A stretch of 64,000 bases of DNA from the NCBI GenBank assembly GCA_963708795.1, contig CAVPUH010000009.1, positions 586,671 to 650,670 on the forward strand, in the 5' to 3' direction. Position numbers and translations under genes: made by a program. Under the pieces are notes generated by a model. That model saw nothing but the letters and a program-made list of their open reading frames with translations. It was not told where the DNA came from and did not search any database. This document shows positions 18,700 to 29,900 of the stretch, piece after piece. Every line of letters starts with the position of its first letter. Positions within the stretch are counted from its first letter, which is position 1. The stretch is from DAIQRJ01 sp963708795 (GTDB lineage: Bacteria > Actinomycetota > Actinomycetes > Propionibacteriales > DAIQRJ01).

Positions 18700-20019
18700 G
18701 ATGACGGAAGCGGGACCGACAGCCCGGTGTCAGCGTGCGTCGATCGGCTGACCTGATTGAGCTGCGCTGCGGTGGTCCGCTCCGCTGACGATGATGGGGA
18801 GCGGATCGATCGGATCGGGCTGCTGGACCGGGCGCAGTCCGCGTTGGCCGCCGCGCAAGCTCTGGAAGCGGTCGACTTCGAGACCTCGCAACTTGCAGGT
18901 GCAGGAGTCGCAGGGTGTGCCGGTGCGGCGGCGGGGGCTGGGGATCGCGGATCAGATCGGCTTCGCCACCAAGATGTCCGCCGGCGTCGGCGTCGCGCCG
19001 GTTGGCGGACGCGCGGGTGCTGGTGACGGAGATGCCCGCCACGCTGCACGCGCTGGCGGCCGGGCGGGTGTCCGAACGGGGTGTGCGGGCGGCGATCACC
19101 GAGACGCGGTGCCTGACCCGGGAGGACCGCGGCCGGGTCGACGCCGAGCTCGGTCCGGTGGTGGAGACGATGTCGGTGCCCGGAGATCACCCAGGCGGTG
19201 CGGCGGCGGGTGATCGAACTCGACCAGGACGCCGCGGTACGTCGGGCAGCACGTGCCCGGGAGGACCGGTACGTGTCCATCCGACCCCTGCCCGACACGA
19301 TGGCCAAGATCACCGCAGTCCTGCCGGTCGAACAGGCCGTGGCCTGCTTCGCCTCACTACGGCCGCCGCCGAAACAGCGAAAGCGACCGGAGACGAACGC
19401 ACCAAGGACCAGATCAAGGCGGACACCCTCGTCGAGCGGATCACCGGCCAGGCCACCGCGGCTGCTATCCCGGTGGAGGTCCAGCTGGTGATGACCAGCG
19501 ACGCCCTGCTGGGACGCTCCGAGGAACCCGCCCAACTCCCCGGCCACGGACCACTCCCCGCGTTCCTGGCCCGCCGCATCATCACCCGCGACCCGGCCAC
19601 GCCAGCTCAGTGCCCGGGTGTGGGTCCGACGCCGGCTGCTCGATCGACCGACCGATCGACGACACCGTCGCCACCATCGACACGAAGCGACGCCGGTTCG
19701 ACGGCGCGTTGGCGGTGTTGATCAACGCCCGCGACCAGGTCTGCCGCGACCCCTACTGCAACGCCCCGATCCGGGACCTCGACCACCTCCACAACTACGC
19801 CGATCGGTGGTGCCACCACGCGCCGACAACGGGATCGGCCTCTGCCAACGCGGCAACCTGGTCGACCAGATCCCCGGCTGGCACACCACCGGCACCGCCA
19901 CACACCGGGTCGTGATCACCCCCACCGGACACCGCTACGACACCCGACCACCACCAGCCCTCGGACCCCGACTACCCAGAACCGGCAAACCCGGCGAACA
20001 ACTCCCCCGAGCCGGCTAG
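18692..20019 (+). pseudogene. DUF222/HNH endonuclease (13E12 repeat family), multiply frameshifted
   Basis: Pieces in all three frames line up as one DUF222-HNH protein of about 430 residues. In order they are: IDRIGLLDRAQSALAAAQAL; RRLADARVLVTEMPATLHAL; TRCLTREDRGRVDAEL; RRRVIELDQDAAVRRAARAR; LVERITGQATAAAIPVEVQL; RRRFDGALAVLINARDQVCR; DPYCNAPIRDLDHLHNYADR, the HNH-like Cys/His site; and DNGIGLCQRGNLVDQIPGW. At least seven slips are needed, most repaired by removing one base, several in CCGG contexts. The family is a multi-copy actinobacterial element-like gene. The number of breaks suggests a real pseudogene, but sequence error cannot be excluded because neighbouring genes also slip. Confidence 0.75.
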
Positions 20020-20580
20020 CGGTTGCGGACGAAGAGCAGGTCGTCGACCGTCCCGCCAGACGACAACGGGGCTGGCATCGACCGGGTCCCGGCGAACACG
20101 AAGCCGGCCTTCACCGCCACCCGGGCCGACGCCCTCGTTCCGTCGGTCGACGATCGCTTCGACACGCTCGACGACCAGCGACCCACCGGCCAGGACGACG
20201 TCGCTCATCAAGCGCGCTGCTCGCGTGGCGACGCCTTGCCCGCGCCATGGACGCGCGACCCAGTACGTGAGCTCGACGGTTCGAGCCGCCCGCCGCTGGA
20301 GGCTCACGAGGCCGATGAGCGCGCCCGACGCGTTGTCCCGGACCGCTCCGGTCAGCCCATACGGCCCATCGAAACCGAGAAGCAGGCCATCGACGACCGC
20401 CGCGCTCCGCGAACGCGACAGCGCCTCGGCACCCGGGTCGAACCACAGGCCGAGACCAGAGGCACGTGTCCCGCACAGCAGCTCGACCTCACCCCGATCG
20501 CCCTCGGTCAGTCGGCGCACGGTGATGAACCGGTCGGCAGCGTCGAGGTCGACGCCGACGCCATCCACCTGAACGCTCAC
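20016..20580 (-). CDS. GNAT family N-acetyltransferase (frameshifted near the C-terminus)
   Basis: The first 150 residues, from a GTG at 20580 preceded by GAAAGG, carry GNAT features: a start like ITVRRLTEGDRGEVELLCG, then GALIGLVSLQRRAARTVELT, and the acetyl-CoA loop VARPWRGQGVATRAARLM (Q/RxxGxG/A). The frame slips at about 20135-20145. In the next frame the expected ending SARVAVKAGFVFAGTRSMPA and DDLLFVRNR* appears, with the TAG at 20016-20018. The protein resembles RimJ/RimL-type acetyltransferases that modify protein N-termini or small molecules. Its stop overlaps the end of the DUF222 pseudogene on the other strand. Confidence 0.7.
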
Positions 20581-20626
20581 CTTTCATCCGCCGACCGACA
20601 CAGCCTCACGCCTACGCTCCTGCCCT

Positions 20627-21111
20627 GTGACCCCGCGCCCCAAGCTCTCCGTCCTCACCGGCGCGCCCGGGTCGGGCAAGACCACCCTGCTCCCGTCACC
20701 TCGTCCGCCTGGGCAACGGCCTCGTCGTCATGGACATCGACGAACTGCTGGAGGACGGCGCGCTCCTCGGCGTCCCCATCGCCACCGACGACGCCGTCGC
20801 CGACTGGCCTGCCTACAACCGCTTGTGGCTCGGCATCATCGACCTTGCGCGCCGATCGGGGCATCCGGTCCTCTTCTGCTCGCCCCTCGTTCCCCACGAG
20901 TTCCCCGAGGCCGATGCGTGGGCGTTGCTCGACTGCGCCGACGACACCCGCCGAGCCCGGCTCACCGCCCGAGGGTGGAACGACCGGCCGCATCGAGGAC
21001 GCACTCACCGACGCCGCCTACGACCGCACCGTCGTCCAGACCGCCTTCCGCAGCGACATCGAGGACCCGGCCAGCGTCGCCGCGCGCGTCGTGGCCTGGG
21101 CCACCGACTGA
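20627..21111 (+). CDS. Small P-loop ATP-binding (kinase-like) protein, frameshifted
   Basis: A Walker A motif, LTGAPGSGKTTLL, appears at once after a GTG at 20627. The reading then moves to a second frame at about 20690 (HLVRLGNGLVVMDIDELLED, then AYNRLWLGIIDLARRSGHPV and VLFCSPLVPHEFPEADAW) and to a third at about 20985 (RIEDALTDAAYDRTVVQTAF to the stop at 21111). Both slips are +1. The joined product of about 160 residues resembles small AAA_33 / shikimate-kinase-like P-loop proteins, in which VMDIDE would hold the Walker B aspartate. The function is unknown. It precedes the large LAL regulator by 80 bp on the same strand. Confidence 0.6.
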
Positions 21112-21191
21112 CCTCACTCCGCCTGTCAGCCAGAACTCCCCGTGCTCCGTTGCTCACTGGCCGCTGCGCCTGGTCGGTGCCACGATGGCCC

Positions 21192-23858
21192 ATGGTCACC
21201 ACGTGGCCGCTGATCGGCCGCGACGCTGATCTCGACGTGCTCGAGCGACACCTCTCCCCGACCTCCTCGACCGCCGGCGTCGTCCTGGACGGGCCCGCCG
21301 GCGTCGGCAAGACCACCCTTGTCCGGGAAGCCGCCTCGAGGTGCCGGACAGCAGGTGCGACAGTCCGCTGGCTCGCCGGCACGCAGACGTCGCGATCTCT
21401 CCCTTTCGGCGCGGTGGCCCAGCACGTCCGGCTACCCGATGGTCTCGACGCCGCCCGTGCCCTGCGCTTCGCCGCCGACTCCCTCCTCGACCGTGACACC
21501 GAACGAGCCCTCATCGTCGCCGTCGACGACGCCCACCTCCTCGATCCCCTGTCGGCGACCCTCGTCCATCAACTCGCACTCTCCGGCGCAGCGCGACTGA
21601 TCGTCTCGATCCGCAGTGGCGAGCCGGCACCCGATGCGGTCACCGCGCTGTGGAAGGACCGTCACGTCGAGCGCCGGACCGTCGGCCCCCTGACACCTCG
21701 GCAATCGGCTGCGGCCACCGAGAGCTACCTCGACGGCCCACTCGACCGGCAGAGCGCCCAGCGCCTGTGGTCGCTGTCGGAAGGCAACCCGCTCTACCTG
21801 CGCCAACTGGTCGAGAGCTGGGTCGAGAACGGGAGCCTGCGACCCGTGACGGGCGTCTGGCGCGCCACCGGTCGCAGCACCGTCAGCGGCGAGCTCGCCG
21901 ACGTCCTCAGCACCCGCATCGGCCGGCTCGGCCCCGACGTCCAGCGCGTCGTCGCCCTCCTGTCCTGCTGTGAACCGTTGCCCGCCTCGGTCCTCACCTC
22001 CATGACCGTCGGTGGGGCGCTCGAGGCCGCCGAACGACTCGGTGTCGTCAGCGTCTCCCGCGACGGCGGCACGGTCCGGCTCGCCCATCCCTTGTTCGGC
22101 GAGGTGATCCGCAGTCGAACGCCGACACTCGCCGGCCGGCGGCTCCGCGGTGAGCTGGCGAGCGCGCTGGAGGCCGGGGCCGCCGCGACGGACGGCTCGG
22201 AACGGATCCGCCGCGCGACCCTGGCCGTCGACGGTGACGTGGACGCCGAGGTCGCATCGCTCGTGCAGGGATCGTGGGACGCGATGCTCCTCGGTGACCT
22301 CCCGCTCGGAGAACGCCTCGCTCGCGCAGCCGTCGGCAACGGCCGCAGCCCCGACAGTGACGATGTCGAGGAGGACTTCGAGTCCGTCCTCGCTCTCGGG
22401 TACGCCGTCAGCTGGCAGGGCCGGGGTCAGGAGGCCGAGGATCTCCTCGCCCCGTTGACGAGAGGTGCCGGCGACGAGGTCGACGACGTTCGGGCGACGA
22501 TCCCCCGGGTCGCGAACATGTTCTGGACGATGCACCGTCCAGCCGCGGCCGACGAGGTCCTCGACAGCGCACTCGGACGGGTCAGCGATCCGGTGCTCCT
22601 CGACGAGCTCCGCGGGCTGCGGGCCGCGCTGACCTTCGTGCGTGGCGGTGCGGCCGAGGCCGCGGTCGCCGCCACCCGGATCCTGGCGGCGCCCGGACGA
22701 TCCGACCGCGCCCGCACGTGGGCCGCTGCCGCCCTCAGCCCGGCACTCGCCGTCCTCGGACGCTGTGCCGATGCCGTCGAACTCGGGCGCCGCTCGAACC
22801 AGATCGCCACCTCGGGCGAGACGTCGGTGCTCCGGCAGAGCATCGCCACCGGCGAGATGCTGGGCTTGCTGACGCTCGGCGACGTGCGTGGTGCACGTGC
22901 CGCCACCGAGCGCCACACCGTGCTCGCGGCCGGCGAGCTGTGCGCGGGCGCGTTCGCGGCGATGTTCGCCGGCTGGACGGAGCTGGCCGCCGGACACATC
23001 GACAAGGCCGAACGCGCGCTGGGTGAAGCGGTCGCGGCCTTCAGCCTCGGCGATCCCGCCGACTGGACGTTCGTGGCGCGGACCGCTCTCGTCCGCGCGC
23101 AGGTGATGACGGGCCACGTCGACAAGGCACGCGCCACGCTGGCCCTGGCGGTCGAGGGCTATCGGGACAGCGCTGCGTTCTTCGGCCCGGAGCTCCTCCT
23201 GGCCCGGGGGTGGGAGGCGGCGGGCAGCGGTCGGCCGATCGAGGCACTCGCGCACACACGCCGCGCCGCCGACCTGTCGCGAGGTCGCGGTCAGTGGGGG
23301 CTCGAGGTGCACGCACGGCACACCGCGGCCCGGTTCGGGGATCGCAGTGTGGGCACCCGACTGACAGCACTGACCCGGCTCGTCCAGGGAACGGCAGTTC
23401 GGCAGCTGGCCGCACACGCCACCGCGCTGGCCGCCGGTGATCCGGTAGCCCTGCTGACGAGCGCACGGGGGCTCCGCGACGCCGACCTCGGTGCCGCGGC
23501 CGTCGACGCTGCCGCCCAGGCGATCGTCGTGGCCAGACACAACGGCGATCAGGTCGCCGAGACCGCGGCACGGACTTTCGTCGACGATCTCCTCTCGACC
23601 CTCGGTCCCATCGTGACGCCCGCGCTCGCGATGGTGCCTGTCTCCACGTTGACCGCCCGCGAACGTGAGGTGACCGTCCTCGTCGCCCGAGGCCTGTCCA
23701 ACCGCGACATCGCCGCCCGGCTCGTGGTGTCCGTCCGCACCGTCGAGGGCCACATCTACCGGGCGTGCCACAAGCTGCAGGTCGAGGACCGCGCCGCGCT
23801 GGCTGCCCTGGCTCGACCACGTTCCGACATCGTTCAAGCACAGAAGGTGAACGAGTAG
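21192..23858 (+). CDS. LAL-type LuxR family transcriptional regulator (AAA ATPase + TPR-like + HTH)
   Basis: The 888-residue protein has an N-terminal ATPase with Walker A GPAGVGKTT at residues 34-42 and Walker B ALIVAVDDAHLL near 105-115. A long helical repeat region (residues 330-800) follows, and then a C-terminal LuxR helix-turn-helix: LTAREREVTVLVARGLSNRD and VVSVRTVEGHIYRACHKL. Large ATP-binding LuxR (LAL/MalT-like) proteins switch operons on in response to ligands. The ATG at 21192 lies directly before the ATPase domain; the open frame from 20730 belongs to the P-loop gene. It precedes the BTAD regulator and the eCIS ATPase, so regulation of the injection-system operon is a reasonable inference. 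The gene is free of frame slips over 2.6 kb. Confidence 0.9.
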   Translation: MVTTWPLIGRDADLDVLERHLSPTSSTAGVVLDGPAGVGKTTLVREAASRCRTAGATVRWLAGTQTSRSLPFGAVAQHVRLPDGLDAARALRFAADSLLDRDTERALIVAVDDAHLLDPLSATLVHQLALSGAARLIVSIRSGEPAPDAVTALWKDRHVERRTVGPLTPRQSAAATESYLDGPLDRQSAQRLWSLSEGNPLYLRQLVESWVENGSLRPVTGVWRATGRSTVSGELADVLSTRIGRLGPDVQRVVALLSCCEPLPASVLTSMTVGGALEAAERLGVVSVSRDGGTVRLAHPLFGEVIRSRTPTLAGRRLRGELASALEAGAAATDGSERIRRATLAVDGDVDAEVASLVQGSWDAMLLGDLPLGERLARAAVGNGRSPDSDDVEEDFESVLALGYAVSWQGRGQEAEDLLAPLTRGAGDEVDDVRATIPRVANMFWTMHRPAAADEVLDSALGRVSDPVLLDELRGLRAALTFVRGGAAEAAVAATRILAAPGRSDRARTWAAAALSPALAVLGRCADAVELGRRSNQIATSGETSVLRQSIATGEMLGLLTLGDVRGARAATERHTVLAAGELCAGAFAAMFAGWTELAAGHIDKAERALGEAVAAFSLGDPADWTFVARTALVRAQVMTGHVDKARATLALAVEGYRDSAAFFGPELLLARGWEAAGSGRPIEALAHTRRAADLSRGRGQWGLEVHARHTAARFGDRSVGTRLTALTRLVQGTAVRQLAAHATALAAGDPVALLTSARGLRDADLGAAAVDAAAQAIVVARHNGDQVAETAARTFVDDLLSTLGPIVTPALAMVPVSTLTAREREVTVLVARGLSNRDIAARLVVSVRTVEGHIYRACHKLQVEDRAALAALARPRSDIVQAQKVNE

Positions 23859-23942
23859 CGGACTACGCGTGACGGTATCCCTCGGATGCAGTGACGCTCC
23901 TCTTCGGACGGGCCGACGACCGGCCCTCCGGATGGAGCCAGC

Positions 23943-24800
23943 ATGAGCATGCGCACGGACGGGCCCGCTCCCCAGGATCCCTCGCCAGGCTGGACCGGCG
24001 AGTGGCGGCTCCAACTCCTCGGGTCCTTCGCGTTGCGCGCGCCGTCGTGGGCAGACGAGGTCCCCAGTCGTGCCCAACGACTTCTGGCTCTGCTCGCGGT
24101 CAGCGGGCGACGCCTGACCCGGGGATTCGTCGCCGGGCGGCTGTGGCCCGACGTGGCCGCCGACCGGGCCAACGCCAGCCTCCGGACGACCCTGTGGGGG
24201 TTCTCGCGGTGGCCGGACACCCCGGTCCGCGTCGACGGCACCGTCCTGTCCCTCGATGCCCGCGTCACCGTCGATCTCAACGAAGCGTCCGGGTTCGCCT
24301 CCGCCCTCGTCGATCCGGGTACGTCGATGGCCGGGTCGCCAGGGCTCGCGACCGATCGCGACGACCTCCACCTGCTGGTCCACGATCTGTTACCGGGATG
24401 GTCCGACGAATGGCTCGTCGTCGATCGCGAACAGTTCCGTCAACTGCGACTGCACGCGCTGGAGGAGCTCGCCCGTCACCGCGCGGGTGCTCGTCGCTAC
24501 GCCCAGGCGATCGCCGCGGCCATGGCGGCGGTGTCCGCGGAGCCGCTACGCGAGAGCGCCCATCGCCTGCTGATGCAGATCTACCTGGAGGAGGGCAACC
24601 GGTGCGAGGCGCTGCGGCAGTACCACGTGTACGCGCGGTTGTCCCGCACCGAGATGGGCGTCGGGCCCACCGACGCGATGGAGTCGCTGTTCGCCTCGGC
24701 CCTCGCGGAGGCCGATCACACCGGACGCCGTGCGAGGCCCGCGCGCGCCGCGAGCCGCGCGCCCGGGCTCGCGTGGCCGAGGCCGGTGACGCCACGGTGA
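23943..24800 (+). CDS. SARP/BTAD-domain transcriptional regulator
   Basis: The 285-residue protein starts with a winged-helix (trans_reg_C-like) domain: LQLLGSFALRAPSWADEVPS, QRLLALLAVSGRRLTRGFVA and GRLWPDVAADRANASLRTTL. A bacterial transcriptional activator (BTAD) helical domain follows: WLVVDREQFRQLRLHALEEL, RRYAQAIAAAMAAVSAEPL and LMQIYLEEGNRCEALRQYHV. This is the SARP architecture used in actinobacteria to activate secondary-metabolite and other accessory operons. The C-terminal tail is short and basic. It sits 84 bp downstream of the LAL regulator and 58 bp upstream of the AAA+ ATPase gene, so it is the likely pathway-specific regulator of the eCIS genes. Confidence 0.85.
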   Translation: MSMRTDGPAPQDPSPGWTGEWRLQLLGSFALRAPSWADEVPSRAQRLLALLAVSGRRLTRGFVAGRLWPDVAADRANASLRTTLWGFSRWPDTPVRVDGTVLSLDARVTVDLNEASGFASALVDPGTSMAGSPGLATDRDDLHLLVHDLLPGWSDEWLVVDREQFRQLRLHALEELARHRAGARRYAQAIAAAMAAVSAEPLRESAHRLLMQIYLEEGNRCEALRQYHVYARLSRTEMGVGPTDAMESLFASALAEADHTGRRARPARAASRAPGLAWPRPVTPR

Positions 24801-24858
24801 TGGGGCGATGACGACCCGTCCGACACAGTGACCGGGCATCGGGACCGACGAGACGGAC

Positions 24859-26902
24859 GTGGGACGGGGTGACGGTGTGCCGGGCACGCATCCCTGGACG
24901 ACCCTTCCCCGCCTGGTGGATCGCCTCGACACCTGCCTCGCCGGCGCGGTCGAACAGGCGACGCTGCGCTTCGGCTTCGGCCCCGGTGCGGACCCCTACC
25001 GCGGCCTGTACGTCGGCGACGACGAGGTCCGGCGGCTGCTCGCCGGCTCGCTCGACGAGGGGACCGCGGTGGACCAGTCGTGGCCAGGACTCATCGGCCC
25101 GGAAACCGACGACGAGCTCGACCCGTTCGATACCGCGGTCCTCATGCTGGCCGTCGCCCCCGAGGTCGATCTCAAGTACGAGCGCGTCTACGCCTACCTC
25201 CAGGACGACGTGAACCGTCGGCGGCCGAGCGTCGCGCTCGCGCTCGACCTGTTCTGCGCCGACTTCGAAGCGCGCGTCCAGGCGCGCGAGCGCTTCGCAC
25301 CGGACGCGCCGCTCCGCGCACGCCACCGGCTCGAACTGATGGGAGGCGATGCCGATCCGCTGCTCGGGCGGGCGATCCGAGCCGACCCGCAGTGGGTGCG
25401 CCACCTGCTCGGCGGGACCGGCCTCGACGAACAGGTGGCCGCGGCCACCGAGCACGTCGAGCCGTCCATCCCGGTCGAGCACCTGCCCCTGCCCGCCGCG
25501 CTCGGCGCGATGCTGGCGGCCTGTGTGAACGACGTGCGGGCGGGTCGACCGACGCGGCTCTGTCTGCTGGGCGACGACATCGATGTGCTCTCGTCGATCG
25601 CAGCGGGCGTGGCGTCGTCGGTCCCGATGCCCTTGCTGCGCACGCGATCCGGGCACCCGCTCGACGCGACGGCACTGGCGAGGATCGAGGCCGACTGCCG
25701 GATGCTCGATCGTGCCCTCCACCTCACGCGAGCCACCCGACCGGGTCGAGGCCGGCAGCGACCACGCACCTCTTGTCATCGTCACGACCTCGGACGCCGA
25801 GGTCCGGACGCGGCTCGCGGCGGCCGGGTACCGATCCGCGGAGGTGCCGCGACCCGACGACGACCTGCGCCGGCGATGGTGGTCGATCGCCGCCGCCGAC
25901 ACGAACGCCGACGAGAGCGACCTCGACCGGCTCGCCGTGCGCTATCACCTGACGGCGACGCAGATTCGTACCGTCGTCGCGATCGCGGGTTCCCACCGCG
26001 GCAGCGATGCCGTCCGACCGGGCGGCGCTACCGATGCCGACGCCCTCACCGCGGCCGCGCGAACCGTGGCCGCCGCGCCGCTGGACGGCCAGGCGCAGCG
26101 CGTCCCGCGGACCGCGACCTGGGCCGACCTCGTGCTCCCCGACCTGGCCATGCGCCACCTCCGTGACCTGTGCGACCGGGTCATCCATCGACCGCAGGTG
26201 CTCGATCGCTGGGGAATGGGCACGCGGACGGCGGGGCGCCGTGGTGTGAACGCCCTGTTCGCGGGCGCGAGCGGCACCGGGAAGACGATGGCCGCCCAGG
26301 TGATCGCCGGCGAACTCGAACTCGAGCTCTACGCCATCGACCTGTCCGCGGTCGTGAGCAAGTACATCGGCGAGACCGAGAAGAATCTGGACCGGATCTT
26401 CGTCGCCGCCGAGCACGCGGACGCCGTCCTGTTCTTCGACGAGGCGGATGCCCTGTTCGGCAAGCGATCCGAGGTGAAGGACTCACACGACCGGTATGCG
26501 AATCTGGAGGTGTCGTACCTCCTGCAGAAGATGGAGAGCCACGACGGCGTGGCCATTCTCGCCACGAACCTGCGCCAGAATCTCGACGAGGCGTTCCTGC
26601 GACGACTGGCCTTCACCGTGCACTTTCCGTTCCCGGAGCCGGCCGAACGATTGCGTATCTGGGCGCAGATCTGGCCGTCGCAGGTCCCGTTGGCCGCCGA
26701 CGTCGACATCGACGAGATGGCGCGCCGCTACACGTTCTCCGGCGGCAACATCCGGGACGTCGCACTGGCGGCGGCATTTCGGGCGGCGGCGGTCGGTGGG
26801 CCGGTGACGATGGCCGACGTCACGGCGGCAGCCGACGCCGAGTACGTGAAGCTCGGCGCCCAACTCGCCCCGCAGACCGTGCGCCGTCCCGTGTCCTGGT
26901 AG
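24859..26902 (+). CDS. eCIS-associated AAA+ ATPase (Afp15/Pvc15-like), one frameshift
   Basis: Two overlapping frames form a protein of about 680 residues. The N-terminal part (WTTLPRLVDRLDTCLAGAVE to RMLDRALHLTR) is the alpha-helical N-domain typical of these ATPases. After a +1 slip at about 25737 the frame continues with LVIVTTSDAEVRTRLAAAGY and reaches the ATPase core: Walker A FAGASGTGKTMAAQ, ELYAIDLSAVVSKYIGETEK, Walker B AVLFFDEADALFGKRSEV, sensor 1 GVAILATNLRQNLD, and Arg residues in FLRRLAFTVHFPFPEP. Such ATPases are a conserved companion of extracellular contractile injection systems, with a suggested role in assembly or cargo loading. The GTG at 24859 was chosen for position; a second GTG at 24877 is possible. 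Confidence 0.85.
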
Positions 26903-26931
26903 GCAGTCCTGGTAGGCAGTCCGGGTAGGCG
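26893..26931. repeat. Three tandem 13-bp repeats across the ATPase stop codon
   Basis: GTCCTGGTAGGCA occurs at 26893-26905 and again at 26906-26918, followed by a variant GTCCGGGTAGGCG at 26919-26931. The first copy contains the TAG stop of the AAA+ ATPase gene, so two extra TAG triplets follow. It lies in the 37-bp gap between two convergent genes. Local slippage duplication is the simple explanation. Confidence 0.8.
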
Positions 26932-26939
26932 GCGGCCGT

Positions 26940-29900
26940 TCACATCGCCCGCACCTTGTTCAGATAGCCCCAGGTGCCCGCCGGATGGTTCGCCTCGACC
27001 TCCGAACGCAGTCCCGCCTCTTCCTTGTACTTGTCCACGAGCCCGAACGTCTTCCAGTACAGCGTTTCCCACCCGTTCAGGGTGGCCCGCGCCTTCTGCA
27101 GACCCTCGGCTCCCTTGATGGTGTTGGACAGCCCGTGTTCGCGATACAGACTCTCCGCCTGACCGATCTGGCTCTGGGCCTCGTCGCGGCGCGCCACCAT
27201 CTGCTTGATGTTGGCGCGAATCGTCGCGAGGTCGTTCTCCTTCTCCACCGCCTTCGCCGCCTCGAGCTGCTCAGCCGTCGGCCCCGCCGGCGTGGTCGGG
27301 ACGGGGCTACCGGCCACCGCGGCCGCCGGCGCCTTCGCCATCATCGCCCGGACCCGACGGAGTTCGTTGACCGCCTCCTGCCGGCGACCGCCGATCCGAC
27401 CCAGCATCTCGGTGTAGGCACCGGTGTCGCCGGTCTCCTTGAACTTGCCCGCGAACCCCCGTAGTGCCGCATCGAGCGTGCCGAGGTCGCTGTCGACCTT
27501 CTTCAACGCAGTCTCGGCATCCGCGAGCTTGCCCTGGCCCACGCTGGCCCGGGCGGCCTGCACGGGGTTCGCCACCACGAGGGTCTTGTACGAGTCCGAG
27601 AGCGACTCCGTGCCCTCGGGGAAGGCGTAGCCGATGCCGCCTTCCTCGGTGCCGGCAGGTCGCACGGTGCCCTGGATCGCGGCTTTGTATCCGTCGTCCT
27701 CCTTCGAGATGAGCGCCAACTCACGCTGCACCGCGGCCTTCACCTCCGGGGTTCGACGGCCATCGACGAGCTTCTGCTGGCCGAGAGCGGCGATCCGCGT
27801 CCCGGCCGCCAACCAGGCCGGCCGCAACCGTGGGCTGGCGACCCGGCTGCTCCAGGCCACCGGGTCGGAGGCCGTGGTGATGATCGATTCGAGTTCGGGA
27901 TCGCCGCCTTCGAGGCCACGACTGTCGACGTTCTGCTTGACGTAGGCGGCCGGGTTGACGACGGCGCCGACCTCGCCCTTCGAGATCGCGGTCCCGAAGG
28001 CCTTGGCGGTCTTCGTGGCACTGAAGGTCTTGTCCTGCTCGTCGATCCGGCTCTTGGCGGCACCGGTGCTGTCCACCTCGCCGGTGTAGGACGACGTGCG
28101 CCCACTCCCCATGGCCGGAGCACTGCCAGCTGTGATGTTCCCGCCCCCGGTGTAGGAACCGGCGTACTTCCAGCTGTCGGACGCCTTGCCGCTCTTGTCG
28201 TAGGTGGTGGTCTTGCCGCCTTCGAACTCGCCCTTGCCTGCCAAGTTGAGAGTCACGCCGAAGACGCCGAACTTGACGCCACGCTCGCTGGTGGCGCCCT
28301 CGATGTCGCCACTTTCCCGCAGCGCCGCCCGGTAGCGAGCGGCGATCGCGTCGAGCGCGCCCACTGTCCTCGCGTTGCGGATCGCCTCCAACTCCCCGGC
28401 CGCCGTGGCTGGGAAGATCATGCCGACGATCCGGGTCCGCGACTTCCCTTCCGAACCGCTGACGCCACCGTTGACGAGGCCGCTCGAGACGCTGAGCGAG
28501 CCGCTCGTGTCACTGGCCTCCTTCACACTGACCCGGACGAGAATCCGGTCGCCCGACAGCATCGCGCTCTGCACGTCGACCTGGGTCGAACTGCTGAAGC
28601 CGAGGGATCCCCCGAGGCCGATGCCGCCCCCACTCTTGCCCTCCAGGCTGCCCTTGAGGCCGAGCGAGGAATCGTCGGTGACCTGGATCCGATCACCCTC
28701 CTTCGTCGGCAAAGCGGCCCCCGCACCACCCTTGAGGGCCAGCAGTTCCCGGCCCACCCCACCCCAGCCGATCGACGGTGCGCGAGCAAGGATCCGCAAC
28801 TCCGGCCAGGACGGTCGGGCGTCCTTGCCGCCGGCCTTCACGGCGTCGCTGTAGACCTGCGCATCCTCGGCGGAGAGCACGTGACCGAAGGTGACGCTTC
28901 GGGCCGCGGTCGCCTTCCCTTCGATGGACGCCGACCCCGACTCTCCGCTCGCCTGGCTGCGCTCGGACGTCGAACTGACGGTGAGCCCACCTGACACCGC
29001 GATCGTCAGGGTGACCTCGTAGCGCTTGGTGCCGGCGTCGGGAGCCGCGTCGGGGTCCGGGTTCTTCCACTCGCTGACGTTGACGAGAACCTTGCCGCCG
29101 AACGCGACCTCCTTGCGCGTGGTCGTCGACATGCCACCCGTGCGGCCAGCGTCCGCTTCCCGTTTCCCCTGCGTCGTCTTGGGATTCGAGTCCGGTGCCC
29201 AGGACTTCTTCTCTTCGCTCGTCGTGTTCGTCGCGCCGAGCCCCACGCCCTTCGTCGGGTCCATGATCGCCGTGATCGCGGTGTCCGACTTCGTCGTCGT
29301 GCCGGACTGGAGTTCGCCGGTGCCCTCGGGACTGCCGTCGGTACTCGGCTTCTCCTTCCCCACCTTGGTCTCGCGGCTGGAGCCGTACGCCAAACCGTCG
29401 GCCGTCATCTTGACGCCTCTGGTGCTGGAGGTGTCGGTCAGCTCGTCGCCCTTCTTCACCACGTCGCGACTCACCTGTTGATACCCGCTCGCCAGCCCGA
29501 TCTTCGTCGTGTCGGTGTGTTCGCTCGACGAGGAGTCACCGCCGGCCACGGCCTTCTCCCGCTTGTCCGTGGTCGTCACCTCGCGACCCAGCGAGGCCGG
29601 GGTGTAGGCCGTGGTCGTGCCGGTGGTGTGCTTGACCGTGTTCGCGCCGGAACTTCGTGTCTGCACGTTCTTGTCGGCCACCGAGTAGCCGCTCACCCCG
29701 AGCGATGTCGTTCGAGTCGCGTCCGTCTGCGCGTAGCCCACGGTCCCGTTGGGGCGCACGAACGCCCTGGACTCCGACGTCCCGGACGCCGCCGAGTAGT
29801 CGCCCTTGTCCGACACCTTCCCCCCGCGCATGCCGGTGCCGTCGAGGAGCGCCGCACCGGTCGGTGTGGTCGCCGTCGCTTCGGGGACACCGATACCCCG

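Noticed and set aside
21432..24383. 983-codon minus-strand open frame over the LAL and BTAD genes
   Set aside because: Shadow of two well-supported genes in GC-rich DNA; no start signal or domain.
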